Below the pieces are notes generated by a model that worked only from the letters and a program-made list of their open reading frames with translations, made no database searches and was not told the DNA's origin. The translations under genes and the position numbers were made by a program. A DNA stretch of 64,000 nt from assembly GCF_028728205.1 (NCBI RefSeq), contig NZ_JAQYUU010000001.1, positions 1,658,082 to 1,722,081 on the forward strand. The letters run 5' to 3'. Shown one piece after another: positions 33,725 to 41,797 of the stretch. Source of the stretch: Clostridium sp. 'White wine YQ' (lineage in GTDB: Bacteria; Bacillota; Clostridia; Clostridiales; Clostridiaceae). Within the stretch, counting starts at the first letter, position 1. Each line of letters opens with the position of its first letter.

Positions 33725-35050
33725 TTAGATATATTTCTTATCAACAATGTATAGTACTTCATCTAATTTCACTAACTCTTCTTCTAATTGCTCCTTTGTG
33801 ATAATTAACGGAGGTGCTACAAGAATCATATTTTCATGGGTATATGTCATAAATTTTCTTGCCTTTAATTCTCCTAATATTTTCCCCATAATTCCTTCTG
33901 GATCCTTACCATATGGTACTAGTGGCTCCTTAGTCTTCTTATCCTTAACTAATTCTACGGCTGAAAATAATCCTATATATCTTACATCTCCAACTGATGG
34001 ATGCTTCTCTTTTAATTCTTCTAATCTTTCTCCAAGCACTTTTCCAACTGAATTTACGTTTTCTAATATATTCTCATCTTCATAATAGTTAACGCAAGCA
34101 ATTCCCGCTGCACAAGCTAACGGATGTCCACTATAAGTTAATCCACAGGATAGTAAGTTATCATCAAAGTATTCCGCTATTTCTTTACTTACTACTACTC
34201 CTCCAAGCTGTACATATCCACAAGTTACTCCTTTAGCAAATGTCACTATATCTGGTTTAATATCAAAGTTTTCAAATCCAAACATCTTACCAGTTCTACC
34301 CCAACCAGTCATAACCTCATCACATATCATTAGAATTTTAAACTCATCACATAGCTTTCTAACACCTGGAAGATATCCTTTAGGTGGAATAATAACTCCA
34401 TTTGACCCTGTTATAGTCTCAAGTACAATAGCAGCTATACTATCTGGCCCTTCGTATATAATTTGTTCTCTAAGCTTATCCAAATAATACTTTGTTGCAG
34501 CTTCCTCTGATTCAAATTCTATAGCTTCCCTATAAATATATGGATCAAAGAATTTTATAAACCCTGGAATTCCTGGCTCTAACGCATATCTCCTTGGTTC
34601 TCCAGTTAGGTTTCCTGATCCAAATGACGATCCATGATAACTACGATAACGACTAAATATTTTTGATTTCCCAGTATATAACCTTGCTATCTTTACTGCA
34701 TTTTCATTAGACTCTGCTCCTGCATTTGTGAAAAAAACTTTCCCCATGTTGTCTGGCATTAGCTCTATTATTTTCTTTGCAAGCTTTGCACGAGATTCTG
34801 CACCAAAGGATGGTCCTATATAACAATATTTATCTACTTGTTCTTTAATTGCATCCCCAATTACCTTACTTCCGAAACCAAGATTCATATTAACAAGCTG
34901 TGATGACATATCTGAATATCTATTTCCATCATAATCCCAAAAATAAATTCCATCTGCTTTTTCAACTGGAATGGGATTTATATTTCTTTGTTTACTCCAT
35001 GATTGTAAATTATACTTTTTCAATGTGTCTTTTATTTCTTCTGCTCTCAT
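33725..35050 (-). CDS. Class III omega-aminotransferase, likely beta-alanine transaminase
   Basis: 441 residues from ATG 35050, after GGGGAGTGAAGGGT; the frame to 35086 would start inside the terminator. PLP motifs: FFTNAGAESNENAVKIAR near residue 105, LETITGSNGVIIPPKGY near 205, LMICDEVMTGWGRTGKMF near 240 and the Schiff-base Lys in VTFAKGVTCGYVQLGG near 275. Class III enzymes move amino groups of omega-amino acids. With beta-alanine made upstream in the pathway, the product would be malonate semialdehyde (PydD role). First gene of the catabolic operon. Confidence 0.85.
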   Translation of the reverse strand: MRAEEIKDTLKKYNLQSWSKQRNINPIPVEKADGIYFWDYDGNRYSDMSSQLVNMNLGFGSKVIGDAIKEQVDKYCYIGPSFGAESRAKLAKKIIELMPDNMGKVFFTNAGAESNENAVKIARLYTGKSKIFSRYRSYHGSSFGSGNLTGEPRRYALEPGIPGFIKFFDPYIYREAIEFESEEAATKYYLDKLREQIIYEGPDSIAAIVLETITGSNGVIIPPKGYLPGVRKLCDEFKILMICDEVMTGWGRTGKMFGFENFDIKPDIVTFAKGVTCGYVQLGGVVVSKEIAEYFDDNLLSCGLTYSGHPLACAAGIACVNYYEDENILENVNSVGKVLGERLEELKEKHPSVGDVRYIGLFSAVELVKDKKTKEPLVPYGKDPEGIMGKILGELKARKFMTYTHENMILVAPPLIITKEQLEEELVKLDEVLYIVDKKYI

Positions 35051-35079
35051 ACCCTTCACTCCCCTTTTATAAAATAAAA

Positions 35080-35109
35080 ATGGCACTTGTTCTATTGAAC
35101 AAGCGCCAT
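35080..35109 (-). terminator. Terminator between the PucR regulator and the aminotransferase, also in the operon leader
   Basis: ATGGCGCTTGTTC pairs with GAACAAGTGCCAT (one G-U) around AATA on the minus strand, followed by TTTTTATTTT. It ends transcripts from the regulator. Because the promoter at 35141-35169 lies upstream of it, it could also attenuate the operon. Confidence 0.8.
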
Positions 35110-35140
35110 CGCTGTTTACCTATCTCTTTAACATGTTTTT

Positions 35141-35169
35141 ATTATATACAGGGATTTTATGCATTTCAA
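35141..35169 (-). promoter_or_regulatory. Promoter of the pyrimidine catabolism operon
   Basis: TTGAAA (35169-35164) is 17 bases from a perfect TATAAT (35146-35141) on the minus strand. The transcript would run through the hairpin at 35080-35109 before the aminotransferase start. Confidence 0.75.
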
Positions 35170-35188
35170 TGAGTAAATGACTAATCTT

Positions 35189-35208
35189 ATTTGTGCATTT
35201 GCACAAAT
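35189..35208. promoter_or_regulatory. 20-bp dyad, candidate PucR-regulator site
   Basis: ATTTGTGCATTTGCACAAAT has perfect 9-bp arms with a 2-base centre. It lies 19 bases upstream of the -35 of the operon promoter, a usual position for an activator. It overlaps the stop codon of the regulator gene. Confidence 0.65.
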
Positions 35209-36362
35209 CACAAAATATCTCTGATGTAAAAAGCTAAGTAAAATCTTAACTTTTGATCTAGATCTAATGGATTAAAGCCAGTAACTTTTTCAATCTTCTT
35301 AAGTTGATTATTAACTGTATTTCTATGAATGAATTGTCTCTCAGCAACTAGACTCTGACTTCCATTACTTTCAAGATACATATATAAGAAAGTCATTAAA
35401 TCCGTATTATTTTCTCTATCATACTTTTCTAAATTTCCTAAAGTGGCTTCATAATATTCCTTTAATGCATCTTTATCCTTTGTATTTAATAGTAACTTAT
35501 AAATATCCAATTTATCATAATAAACTACTTCATTATTTTTCTTTCTAGCCATAGTCATAGCTGTATAAGCATTATTAAAATTGTCAGCTTGTACCTTAAT
35601 TCCAACCTTATTATCACTTATACCCATATGTACCTTCCAATAAGGTTCATTCCAACTCCTAAAAAATGTGTTAACGAAATTCTCTATATCATAATTTCCA
35701 TAATTAACAAGTAGCAGAACTAAACAATCATTATAGGAAAAGGCGATATACAGTTCATGAATGCTTCTAGCTATTCTTTCTGTATATCTTTTTATTCTAT
35801 TCATATCTATTTCTTCATCATTGCCTTTTTCATTTCTAAAAGACATTACAATGAAACAGAAATGACTATCTCTTAAATATCCATACCTCTCCATCTGTAA
35901 AATGTGAGTTTCTAAATCTCCAACTTTAAATATAATGTTTTTAATAGTTGTTGCAATACTTATTTCAGCCTGCTCTTTTTGCATAATGCGATAGCAAATA
36001 TCCCTTGTGATATCTACCATTCTTGTTTCCCAAGGAATAGTATAAAGTGGCATATTAACTTCATTGCAAAACTTAATTACCTCTTTAGGTATTGATTTTG
36101 TGTATGGTCCAATATTTACTACAAAGGCACTTATACCCACATTATATAACTTTTTTGTATATTCAAGCAGCCATCCATCATAGGTATTAAGCATTCCTGA
36201 AGTTAGTACAACTTCATTTCCATGAAGAAATTTACTTACCTCATCATTTTCAATAATATGTACCCACTCCACTAACCTATTAAGACCTTTTTGTCCCGCA
36301 AGTAGCTTCATTTGGTATAAAACTGCCCCATTTCCAAACAACTTTCCCACAGTAATTGACAT
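35208..36362 (-). CDS. PucR/CdaR-family transcriptional regulator of pyrimidine catabolism
   Basis: 384 residues. The N-terminal PucR sensory domain spans about residues 1-125 (MSITVGKLFGNGAVLYQMKLLAGQ ... WVHIIEND ... LTSGMLN). A GGDEF-related middle region and the C-terminal PucR-type helix-turn-helix (ERQFIHRNTVNNQLKKIEKVTGFNPLD, residues 345-370) follow. PucR relatives control purine or pyrimidine degradation and often act as activators responding to an intermediate. Its promoter is at 36403-36432, and its own stop lies on a 20-bp dyad before the operon promoter. Confidence 0.9.
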   Translation of the reverse strand: MSITVGKLFGNGAVLYQMKLLAGQKGLNRLVEWVHIIENDEVSKFLHGNEVVLTSGMLNTYDGWLLEYTKKLYNVGISAFVVNIGPYTKSIPKEVIKFCNEVNMPLYTIPWETRMVDITRDICYRIMQKEQAEISIATTIKNIIFKVGDLETHILQMERYGYLRDSHFCFIVMSFRNEKGNDEEIDMNRIKRYTERIARSIHELYIAFSYNDCLVLLLVNYGNYDIENFVNTFFRSWNEPYWKVHMGISDNKVGIKVQADNFNNAYTAMTMARKKNNEVVYYDKLDIYKLLLNTKDKDALKEYYEATLGNLEKYDRENNTDLMTFLYMYLESNGSQSLVAERQFIHRNTVNNQLKKIEKVTGFNPLDLDQKLRFYLAFYIRDIL

Positions 36363-36402
36363 ATGCTATCGCCCCCATAACATAGTTATATTTTTAGATT
36401 TT

Positions 36403-36432
36403 ATTATACCTTAGTTGAAATAATTCTGACAA
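36403..36432 (-). promoter_or_regulatory. Promoter of the PucR-family regulator
   Basis: TTGTCA (36432-36427) and TATAAT (36408-36403) with an 18-base spacer on the minus strand, 41 bases before the start codon at 36362. Confidence 0.65.
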
Positions 36433-36458
36433 TTATTATTTGTTTGTTGTAAATGTAA

Positions 36459-36482
36459 AAGAGAAGCCCTCAGGCTTCTCTT
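36459..36482 (-). terminator. Terminator of the 36483 gene
   Basis: AAGAGAAGCC (36459-36468) pairs with GGCTTCTCTT (36473-36482), 4-base loop, followed leftwards by TTACATTT. It abuts the stop codon. Confidence 0.75.
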
Positions 36483-36806
36483 CTATTTATGAAACATTAT
36501 ATCTATATACTTCAAAATATCTTCATCCTGTACTTTCTTTTTCCTATATACATATAACAAGCTCCAAATTTGATACTTTTTGTGCAAATTTTCTTCATTA
36601 AGTTCTAAGTTCCTTTTTCTTAATTCCTTTATTAAAAGTTCTTCTACATGAGCTACTTCTGAATTCTGTCTTTTATTCTTAGCTGATAAATCTTCTGCTA
36701 ATGGAAAACCTGCTCTAAACTTTTCTACTAATTCATCATTTTTACTAATAAACAATTTTAAATAGGTATAGTAATCTTCACCTTTTTCTAAAATTGCACT
36801 CCTCAT
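36483..36806 (-). CDS. Hypothetical helical protein (107 aa)
   Basis: 107 residues from ATG 36806; GGAGG ends 5 bases upstream. Entirely alpha-helical by eye, charged, with no Cys and no membrane segment (EKGEDYYTYLKLFISKNDELVEKF ... LNEENLHKKYQIWSLLYVYRKKKV). It follows the CrtI-like flavoprotein gene by 58 bp on the same strand. I cannot assign a family. Confidence 0.6.
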   Translation of the reverse strand: MRSAILEKGEDYYTYLKLFISKNDELVEKFRAGFPLAEDLSAKNKRQNSEVAHVEELLIKELRKRNLELNEENLHKKYQIWSLLYVYRKKKVQDEDILKYIDIMFHK

Positions 36807-36864
36807 GTTTTCCTCCATCTTTCTATACCAATACTATCTCTAGTGCTTGAATTATACTTCAGCT

Positions 36865-38403
36865 TTATTTATTAGCTTCAAAAAACTCTTTATATTTCTT
36901 TTCTAAATCTATATTATCTATAGCTAAGATCTTTTTAGATAAGTAATATGCACTTGCCATTACACCTGCTACCCCGCCACCAGGGAAGACCCACTGCCCA
37001 ACTAAATAAAGATTATTTACTTTAGTTTCTTGAGGAATAAATTTGCCGTAGTTTCCTTCATTCATCATCCAACCCATAAATGCACCCTCAGTGCTATAGG
37101 TATATCTTTCAGAAGATACTGGAGTTGACGCTACACAAAATAGGATAGACTTTCTAAAATCTTCGCCCATTTTTTCGCAAATTCTATTAGTTATAATAGT
37201 CTCTACTTCACTCTTTAATTTTCTATATTCTTCTCCTCTAGTACCATCTTTTCCAGTCTCCCAGTTATTATGATATTTATATGGTAGGTAAGCTAATATT
37301 GTAACTGAATGATCTAACTGTTCTTTAGGTTTTTCACTTACGATAAGCCATATAGGACAATTATATGGAGTATAATCATCAAAATCCATATCTATGGTAT
37401 CCTTGTCCATAATAGCAATATAGTTTACTCCACCAAAATCATAGTCTCTACTTACTCCCATGAAATTAATCATAGCTCCAGGATATATTTCACGTTTTTC
37501 TACACTATTTCTTAATGGTTCTAATTCTTTTGAATCCTTAGCAAGTTTATTCACTGTATAGAGTACTGATGAATTCGAAACTACAATATCAGCATAGTAT
37601 CTACACCCATTAGTGCACTCCACGCCTTTTGCAACTCCATTTTCTATAAGAATTTCTTTAACCTCAGTATTTAATAGCACTTGTCCATCATTATAATTAA
37701 TATTTTGCACTACAACATCAGGAATTGCCTGCATTCCATTAATAGGATAGTAAACAATATCTCTATTTACTACATCCCATCTATAGACATACCCTAAGTA
37801 CACCATATTACATATGCCCTTTGATATTATAACGTTAATTAAATCTTTATCCTTAAATGTCTTTTTTAATATGGGATATGCATTTTTCATTCCATATTTC
37901 ATTAAGGTTGGTCTTTTTATCATAGACTCAATTCCAAATTTAAGCTTTTCAAATAACCCCATTTCATAAGGAGGTTTTGGTGCCCCTCCACTATACATTT
38001 CACTTAAAATCTTCTCATTTAAGTTAAAAAAGTTATTAATGGCTTCTTTTTCATGCGGAAATTGTTTTATAAAATCACTTTTTAATGTAGCTGAGCTCAA
38101 GATATAATCCTTATCCCCAGTAAAAATTCTTAACTTTTCTGTTCTTTTAGTAGTCTCAACTGATACTCCAAAGTATTTTAAAAATCCAGTTATATCACCA
38201 TTTTCACCAAGCTCCATTAGGCCTTCTAACCCAATGTCAAAGCGGCATCCTTTTCTATGAAATGAAGTAATAAACCCACCAGGTTTATCGTGCTTTTCTA
38301 TAACTAAAACGTTCTTTCCTTCTTTAGCTAAAAAAGCTGCAGTACTAAGTCCTCCCATGCCTGCCCCAATTATAATAGCATCATATCTATCGGCTTGTGA
38401 CAT
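36865..38403 (-). CDS. CrtI-like FAD-dependent desaturase/isomerase (COG1233)
   Basis: 512 residues, a typical length for CrtI-type proteins. The FAD motif DAIIIGAGMGGLSTAAFLAKEG with VIEKHDKPGG lies at residues 8-40, the FDIGLEG motif near 58, and the C-terminal FAD motif YLVGQWVFPGGGVAGVMAS near 470. Such enzymes desaturate or isomerise carotenoids and other long hydrophobic chains, or oxidise related lipids. No carotenoid genes are nearby, so the substrate is open. AGGGGGATTTACAT before ATG. Co-directional with the small 36483 gene. Confidence 0.85.
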   Translation of the reverse strand: MSQADRYDAIIIGAGMGGLSTAAFLAKEGKNVLVIEKHDKPGGFITSFHRKGCRFDIGLEGLMELGENGDITGFLKYFGVSVETTKRTEKLRIFTGDKDYILSSATLKSDFIKQFPHEKEAINNFFNLNEKILSEMYSGGAPKPPYEMGLFEKLKFGIESMIKRPTLMKYGMKNAYPILKKTFKDKDLINVIISKGICNMVYLGYVYRWDVVNRDIVYYPINGMQAIPDVVVQNINYNDGQVLLNTEVKEILIENGVAKGVECTNGCRYYADIVVSNSSVLYTVNKLAKDSKELEPLRNSVEKREIYPGAMINFMGVSRDYDFGGVNYIAIMDKDTIDMDFDDYTPYNCPIWLIVSEKPKEQLDHSVTILAYLPYKYHNNWETGKDGTRGEEYRKLKSEVETIITNRICEKMGEDFRKSILFCVASTPVSSERYTYSTEGAFMGWMMNEGNYGKFIPQETKVNNLYLVGQWVFPGGGVAGVMASAYYLSKKILAIDNIDLEKKYKEFFEANK

Positions 38404-38504
38404 ATGTAAATCCCCCTAATTACTTAATTATTTTAATTTCTAATATCTATTATACAACATATTATGGAAATATTGGATTTTAAAACAATTAAAAATAGAG
38501 CCCC

Positions 38505-39692
38505 CTAAAGAGCTCCATCTTTCTTTTCAAATTTATGAGAAAAGGCTAACTTTAACAGGATAGGTGTAATAATTGTAGTGAGTATTACCACAATTATAGT
38601 TGGCAAGAAGATTTCTTGCGATATAATACCCTTTTGAAGTCCTATATTGGCAGTAATTATAGCAACTTCACCTCTTGAAATCATACCTGCCCCAATTTGA
38701 ATTGATTCACTTTTACTCATCTTAAGAAATCTTGCAGCAAAGCCGCAGCCTACCACTTTTCCTATTACAGCAATTACAAACATAACGATAGTAATTAGAA
38801 TTACTTCTGTATTTAATCCCTTTAAACTTGTTTCAATCCCAACACTTGCAAAAAATATAAGTGATAAAAAGCCTGATGATATAGACTTTATACTTCTCTC
38901 TAAATACTCTTTATGGGTAAGTTGTGAAAACATAAGTCCACATATATATGCTCCTGTAATTGCCGCTATACCTAAGCTTTCAGCTATAAATGCTATTAAA
39001 ATTGCAAATGCTATAGAAAGTGTAAGAAAATCTCTGCTAGATTTCATATAATCAGCAAGCTTATTAATATACTTAGGTAAATATACAACTCCAATTATAG
39101 AAATTGTACAAAACACAATTATTTTTATAAGTACATATAGAATAGGTAATATTCCTGAAACTCCAACACTTGAACTTGAAGTTTGTGCTACTGCGAGAAC
39201 AATTGATATTAGTATAAGTCCTAAAACATCGTCAATTACTGCTGCTCCGAGAATATTTATTCCTGATCTAGTATTAAGCTTTCCAAGTTCTTTAAGAGTT
39301 TCAACTGAAATACTTACACTTGTTGCAGTTAAAATAACTCCTACAAATATGTTTTCCCAAAAGTTATCAAAGAACATATATGCACCTAAAGTTCCTAAAA
39401 CAAGCGGAAGCATTATACCTGCTACTGCAATTATAAATGAAGAAAAGCCTGCTTTTTTAAACTCTTCAACATTAGTTTCTAAGCCTGCAAGAAACATAAG
39501 CATGATTACACCAAGGTTTGATAGTAATTTAATATTGTTATCATATTGTACAAAATTCAATACAACTGGTCCAAGTATAACACCTGCAATTAATGCCCCC
39601 AAAACCTCAGGCATTTTTAATTTTCTACTTATAATTCCACCAATCTTAGTAAATATAAGAATTAAAACAATATCCAATAATATCTTTTCCAT
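38505..39692 (-). CDS. Cation:proton antiporter, CPA2 (KefB/NapA) family
   Basis: 395 residues from ATG 39692 with AGGAGGAATATT just before; the longer frame to 39713 is unlikely. About 12 membrane helices. The CPA2 marker GAAVIDDVLGLILI (the membrane Asp-Asp pair) is near residue 150; GALIAGVILGPVVLN is near 35; the end AGMISRGEVAIITANIGL matches the family's last conserved region. Exchanges Na+ or K+ for protons. It is preceded by an attenuator-like leader (39712-39810) with its own promoter. No regulatory TrkA domain is attached. Confidence 0.9.
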   Translation of the reverse strand: MEKILLDIVLILIFTKIGGIISRKLKMPEVLGALIAGVILGPVVLNFVQYDNNIKLLSNLGVIMLMFLAGLETNVEEFKKAGFSSFIIAVAGIMLPLVLGTLGAYMFFDNFWENIFVGVILTATSVSISVETLKELGKLNTRSGINILGAAVIDDVLGLILISIVLAVAQTSSSSVGVSGILPILYVLIKIIVFCTISIIGVVYLPKYINKLADYMKSSRDFLTLSIAFAILIAFIAESLGIAAITGAYICGLMFSQLTHKEYLERSIKSISSGFLSLIFFASVGIETSLKGLNTEVILITIVMFVIAVIGKVVGCGFAARFLKMSKSESIQIGAGMISRGEVAIITANIGLQKGIISQEIFLPTIIVVILTTIITPILLKLAFSHKFEKKDGAL

Positions 39693-39711
39693 AATATTCC
39701 TCCTTCGCGAC

Positions 39712-39810
39712 AAAAAAAGTGGGATGTCCTATAAAGGACTTCCCACCCCGAAAGTCAATTCTCTTGAAATCAAATAAAAATTTGTTCAACCGATAATTCC
39801 ATATTTCATT
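39712..39810 (-). promoter_or_regulatory. Attenuator-like leader RNA of the antiporter gene (candidate riboswitch)
   Basis: About 98 nt from the predicted start (39810) to a T-run ahead of the Shine-Dalgarno. The terminator is GTGGGAaGTCC paired with AGGACaTCCCAC (39719-39746) followed by TTTTTTT (39718-39712). Upstream, GACTTTC pairs with GGAAGTC (around GGGGTG, 39763-39738), which overlaps the terminator's left arm and so acts as an antiterminator. A further hairpin CAAAT/ATTTG flanked by TTGAA/TTCAA lies before it. Mutually exclusive stems of this sort mark regulated termination; the signal is unknown. Confidence 0.65.
39719..39746 (-). terminator. Leader terminator of the antiporter gene
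   Basis: A 12-bp stem with one mismatch, GTGGGA.GTCC/AGGAC.TCCCAC, is followed by seven Ts on the minus strand, 20 bases before the antiporter start. Confidence 0.8.
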
Positions 39811-39816
39811 ATTTTT

Positions 39817-39845
39817 ATAATAGCAGATTTAAATTTATTTTTCAA
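39817..39845 (-). promoter_or_regulatory. Promoter of the antiporter leader
   Basis: TTGAAA (39845-39840), 17-base spacer, TATTAT (39822-39817) on the minus strand. Confidence 0.6.
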
Positions 39846-39951
39846 TTTAAATTTCAATTCTATATCATACTACAAATGTAAATACATAATGTGGAATAAT
39901 ACCATATAATGTATTATAATTTATATGTATTAAATTTTGTGGGGTATTTAT

Positions 39952-40125
39952 ATGTATTCATTTTTTAGTTTTGTGTTTCAAGCACTATTAGCAATTTCAA
40001 TACCTTTAATTATAGGAATGCTTATATCTAGAATAGCAGGATTGATAAGATCAAAAATCTTTAGATTTACAGATATATTTAAATATATTTTAAAATCCAT
40101 GAAAAAGCATAATCTTAAATCATAG
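39952..40125 (+). CDS. Small membrane protein (57 aa)
   Basis: 57 residues from ATG 39952, after GGGG at a good distance. One long hydrophobic helix (SFFSFVFQALLAISIPLIIGMLI) followed by a basic tail (SRIAGLIRSKIFRFTD ... KSMKKHNLKS). First of three co-directional small membrane-associated genes (39952, 40147, 40466). Not recognised. Confidence 0.6.
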   Translation: MYSFFSFVFQALLAISIPLIIGMLISRIAGLIRSKIFRFTDIFKYILKSMKKHNLKS

Positions 40126-40146
40126 TACTCTGGAAAGGTGAAGTGT

Positions 40147-40455
40147 ATGTTAATTCAGAAATGTAAAAAATGTTCCAATAAATTTAAGTGGTCAACTATT
40201 ATTAAAGCTATTTGGAGCTGGGGTGGATTTAAGCCGATTAAATGTGAAAACTGCAAAACTATACATTTAATAAAACCCATTGCTCGTATAATTATAATTG
40301 TACTTGCTCTTATTCCATTATTATTTGAGAACCATGTATTTGAAATATTCAAGGCATTCGGATTAAATGCTTATATATTCTGGGCTTATCCAGCTTGGAT
40401 GATTTTATTAATCCTTTCATCACCTTTTTTCGTAAGATTTTATATTAAAGAATAG
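40147..40455 (+). CDS. Zinc-ribbon membrane protein, TIGR04104-like
   Basis: 102 residues. An N-terminal CxxC...CxxC zinc ribbon (QKCKKCSNKFKW ... IKCENCKTIHL, about residues 4-40) precedes two hydrophobic helices (ARIIIIVLALIPLLF and IFWAYPAWMILLILSSPFF). The pattern fits the TIGR04104 family of putative zinc-finger membrane proteins found in Firmicutes. ATG 40147 is preferred over GTG 40138 because AAAGG lies 9 bases upstream. Middle gene of a small operon. Confidence 0.7.
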   Translation: MLIQKCKKCSNKFKWSTIIKAIWSWGGFKPIKCENCKTIHLIKPIARIIIIVLALIPLLFENHVFEIFKAFGLNAYIFWAYPAWMILLILSSPFFVRFYIKE

Positions 40456-40465
40456 AGAGGTTTCT

Positions 40466-40702
40466 ATGACAGGTAAAACTAGTATGATTAATAAAATTAT
40501 AACCTCAATCGTCTTATTTTTTGGGACTTACTTTTTAATTAGATTTGTTTCTTTTCTAATTGCATCCGATTCTTCATCTACTGATGATTCATTTATAATC
40601 GCAGTACTAACAGGTGTATGCTTACTTGGTTCTATAATAGTTACCTGTACATACTTAATATTATCAAAACTAGATGAGATAAATAAAAAAGACCACTTTT
40701 AG
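40466..40702 (+). CDS. Small two-helix membrane protein (78 aa)
   Basis: 78 residues with two hydrophobic segments (IITSIVLFFGTYFLIRFVSFLI and IIAVLTGVCLLGSIIVTCTYLIL) and an acidic/Ser loop (ASDSSSTDDSF). AGAGAGGTTTCT before ATG. It starts 10 bp after the zinc-ribbon gene ends and is followed by a strong terminator overlapping its stop codon. Function unknown. Confidence 0.6.
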   Translation: MTGKTSMINKIITSIVLFFGTYFLIRFVSFLIASDSSSTDDSFIIAVLTGVCLLGSIIVTCTYLILSKLDEINKKDHF

Positions 40703-40724
40703 CATTACACTAAAGTGGTCTTTT
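40687..40724. terminator. Bidirectional terminator
   Basis: AAAAGACCACTTT (40687-40699) pairs perfectly with AAAGTGGTCTTTT (40712-40724). It ends the small membrane operon and the thioesterase gene on the other strand. Confidence 0.9.
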
Positions 40725-40733
40725 CTCTATTTA

Positions 40734-41147
40734 TTACATCAATGTTTGCAGCTTCTCATAAATATCTGAATGCGTCTTTTTAATATTCATTATTCTAAGG
40801 TCTTTATTTACAAAAGCATGTACCGTACTTCCTTTAGAAATTTCCTTTTGATCCTTTTCTCTAATTACAGAATAATTAAATACCACTTTCACTGGCGATA
40901 AGTGACTTACCCAAGACTTTATTATTAATTCATCTTCATACTTAGCACCTTGAATATATTTACAGCTACTTTCAGCAAGCGGCATTAATATGCCCCTCTC
41001 CTCCATATCACTATAACTCATATTGCAGCCTTTTATATAATCAGTTCTACCTTGTTCAAACCAAATATAATAATTAGAATGATGTACTATTCCCATCTGA
41101 TCAGTTTCTGCATATCTAACAACAATTTTTGTTTCGCTTACGTACAC
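40734..41147 (-). CDS. Acyl-CoA thioesterase, 4HBT (YbgC-type)
   Basis: 137 residues of the hot-dog fold. The 4HBT active-site segment VVRYAETDQMGIVHHSNYYIWFEQGRTDYI (the D and H near residues 15-25) is complete. The rest (EDELIIKSWVSHLSPVKVVFNYSVI) is the family's central strand set. Hydrolyses an acyl-CoA thioester in the cytoplasm. It starts with GTG after AAGGAGCGATTTAA. Monocistronic. Confidence 0.9.
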   Translation of the reverse strand: MYVSETKIVVRYAETDQMGIVHHSNYYIWFEQGRTDYIKGCNMSYSDMEERGILMPLAESSCKYIQGAKYEDELIIKSWVSHLSPVKVVFNYSVIREKDQKEISKGSTVHAFVNKDLRIMNIKKTHSDIYEKLQTLM

Positions 41148-41321
41148 TTAAATCGCTCCTTATTTTAAAATTTATATGTACATATTATATAGCAATTGTA
41201 AAAAATAATAAAGGAACGTAATGCATGATGCGAAATTAGAAAATGAAATATAGGAGGATGATCAATCTATATTAATTTATACTTCTTAATATACATTAAG
41301 TTTATATAAGGAGTTGTTTTT

Positions 41322-41639
41322 ATGAATAACATTGGTATTATTACATGTTTTAACGAAAGTAAGATTTGTTCAAGTTATGGATGCTTTAAGGCTTTTAATG
41401 ACAGAAATGCTTCCTTTAAAGATTATGATTTAAATTCTGAAATAATATGTTTTATTCATTGCAATGGATGCTCTGAAAATTCACTAGAACAAATGTTACA
41501 TAGAGCTAATCAAATGAAAAATAGAGGGGTAGATACTATACACATATCTACATGTATTAAAATAAATTGCAAAATGTATAATGATTTTATTAAACTATTA
41601 TCTAAAGAATTTAATATTATTGGCTATACTCATGATTAA
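41322..41639 (+). CDS. CGGC-domain protein
   Basis: 105 residues with nine Cys in paired positions (CFNESKICSSYGC, FIHCNGCSENSLEQM, HISTCIKINC). The IHCNGC segment matches the CGGC domain of small redox or metal-binding proteins. ATAAGGAGTTGTTTTT before ATG. No membrane or signal sequence. Monocistronic; the role in metal or sulfur metabolism is a guess from Cys content. Confidence 0.7.
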   Translation: MNNIGIITCFNESKICSSYGCFKAFNDRNASFKDYDLNSEIICFIHCNGCSENSLEQMLHRANQMKNRGVDTIHISTCIKINCKMYNDFIKLLSKEFNIIGYTHD

Positions 41640-41797
41640 ATCGTGGACAAGTTAAAACTATAAAAACGAGAGAAACTGTTTGAAAATAATAACATGGTAG
41701 CGCTTACTTATTTTATTGAGCTTTTTTCTGATTTTGCTTTTAATTACTCTTAAGCTATACTAGAATACAGAAAATAATAGCTATGGGAGACTACAAT

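Noticed and set aside
39937..39951. Earlier GTG start for the 57-residue membrane protein
   Set aside because: The GTG overlaps the GGGG that serves as ribosome-binding site for ATG 39952.
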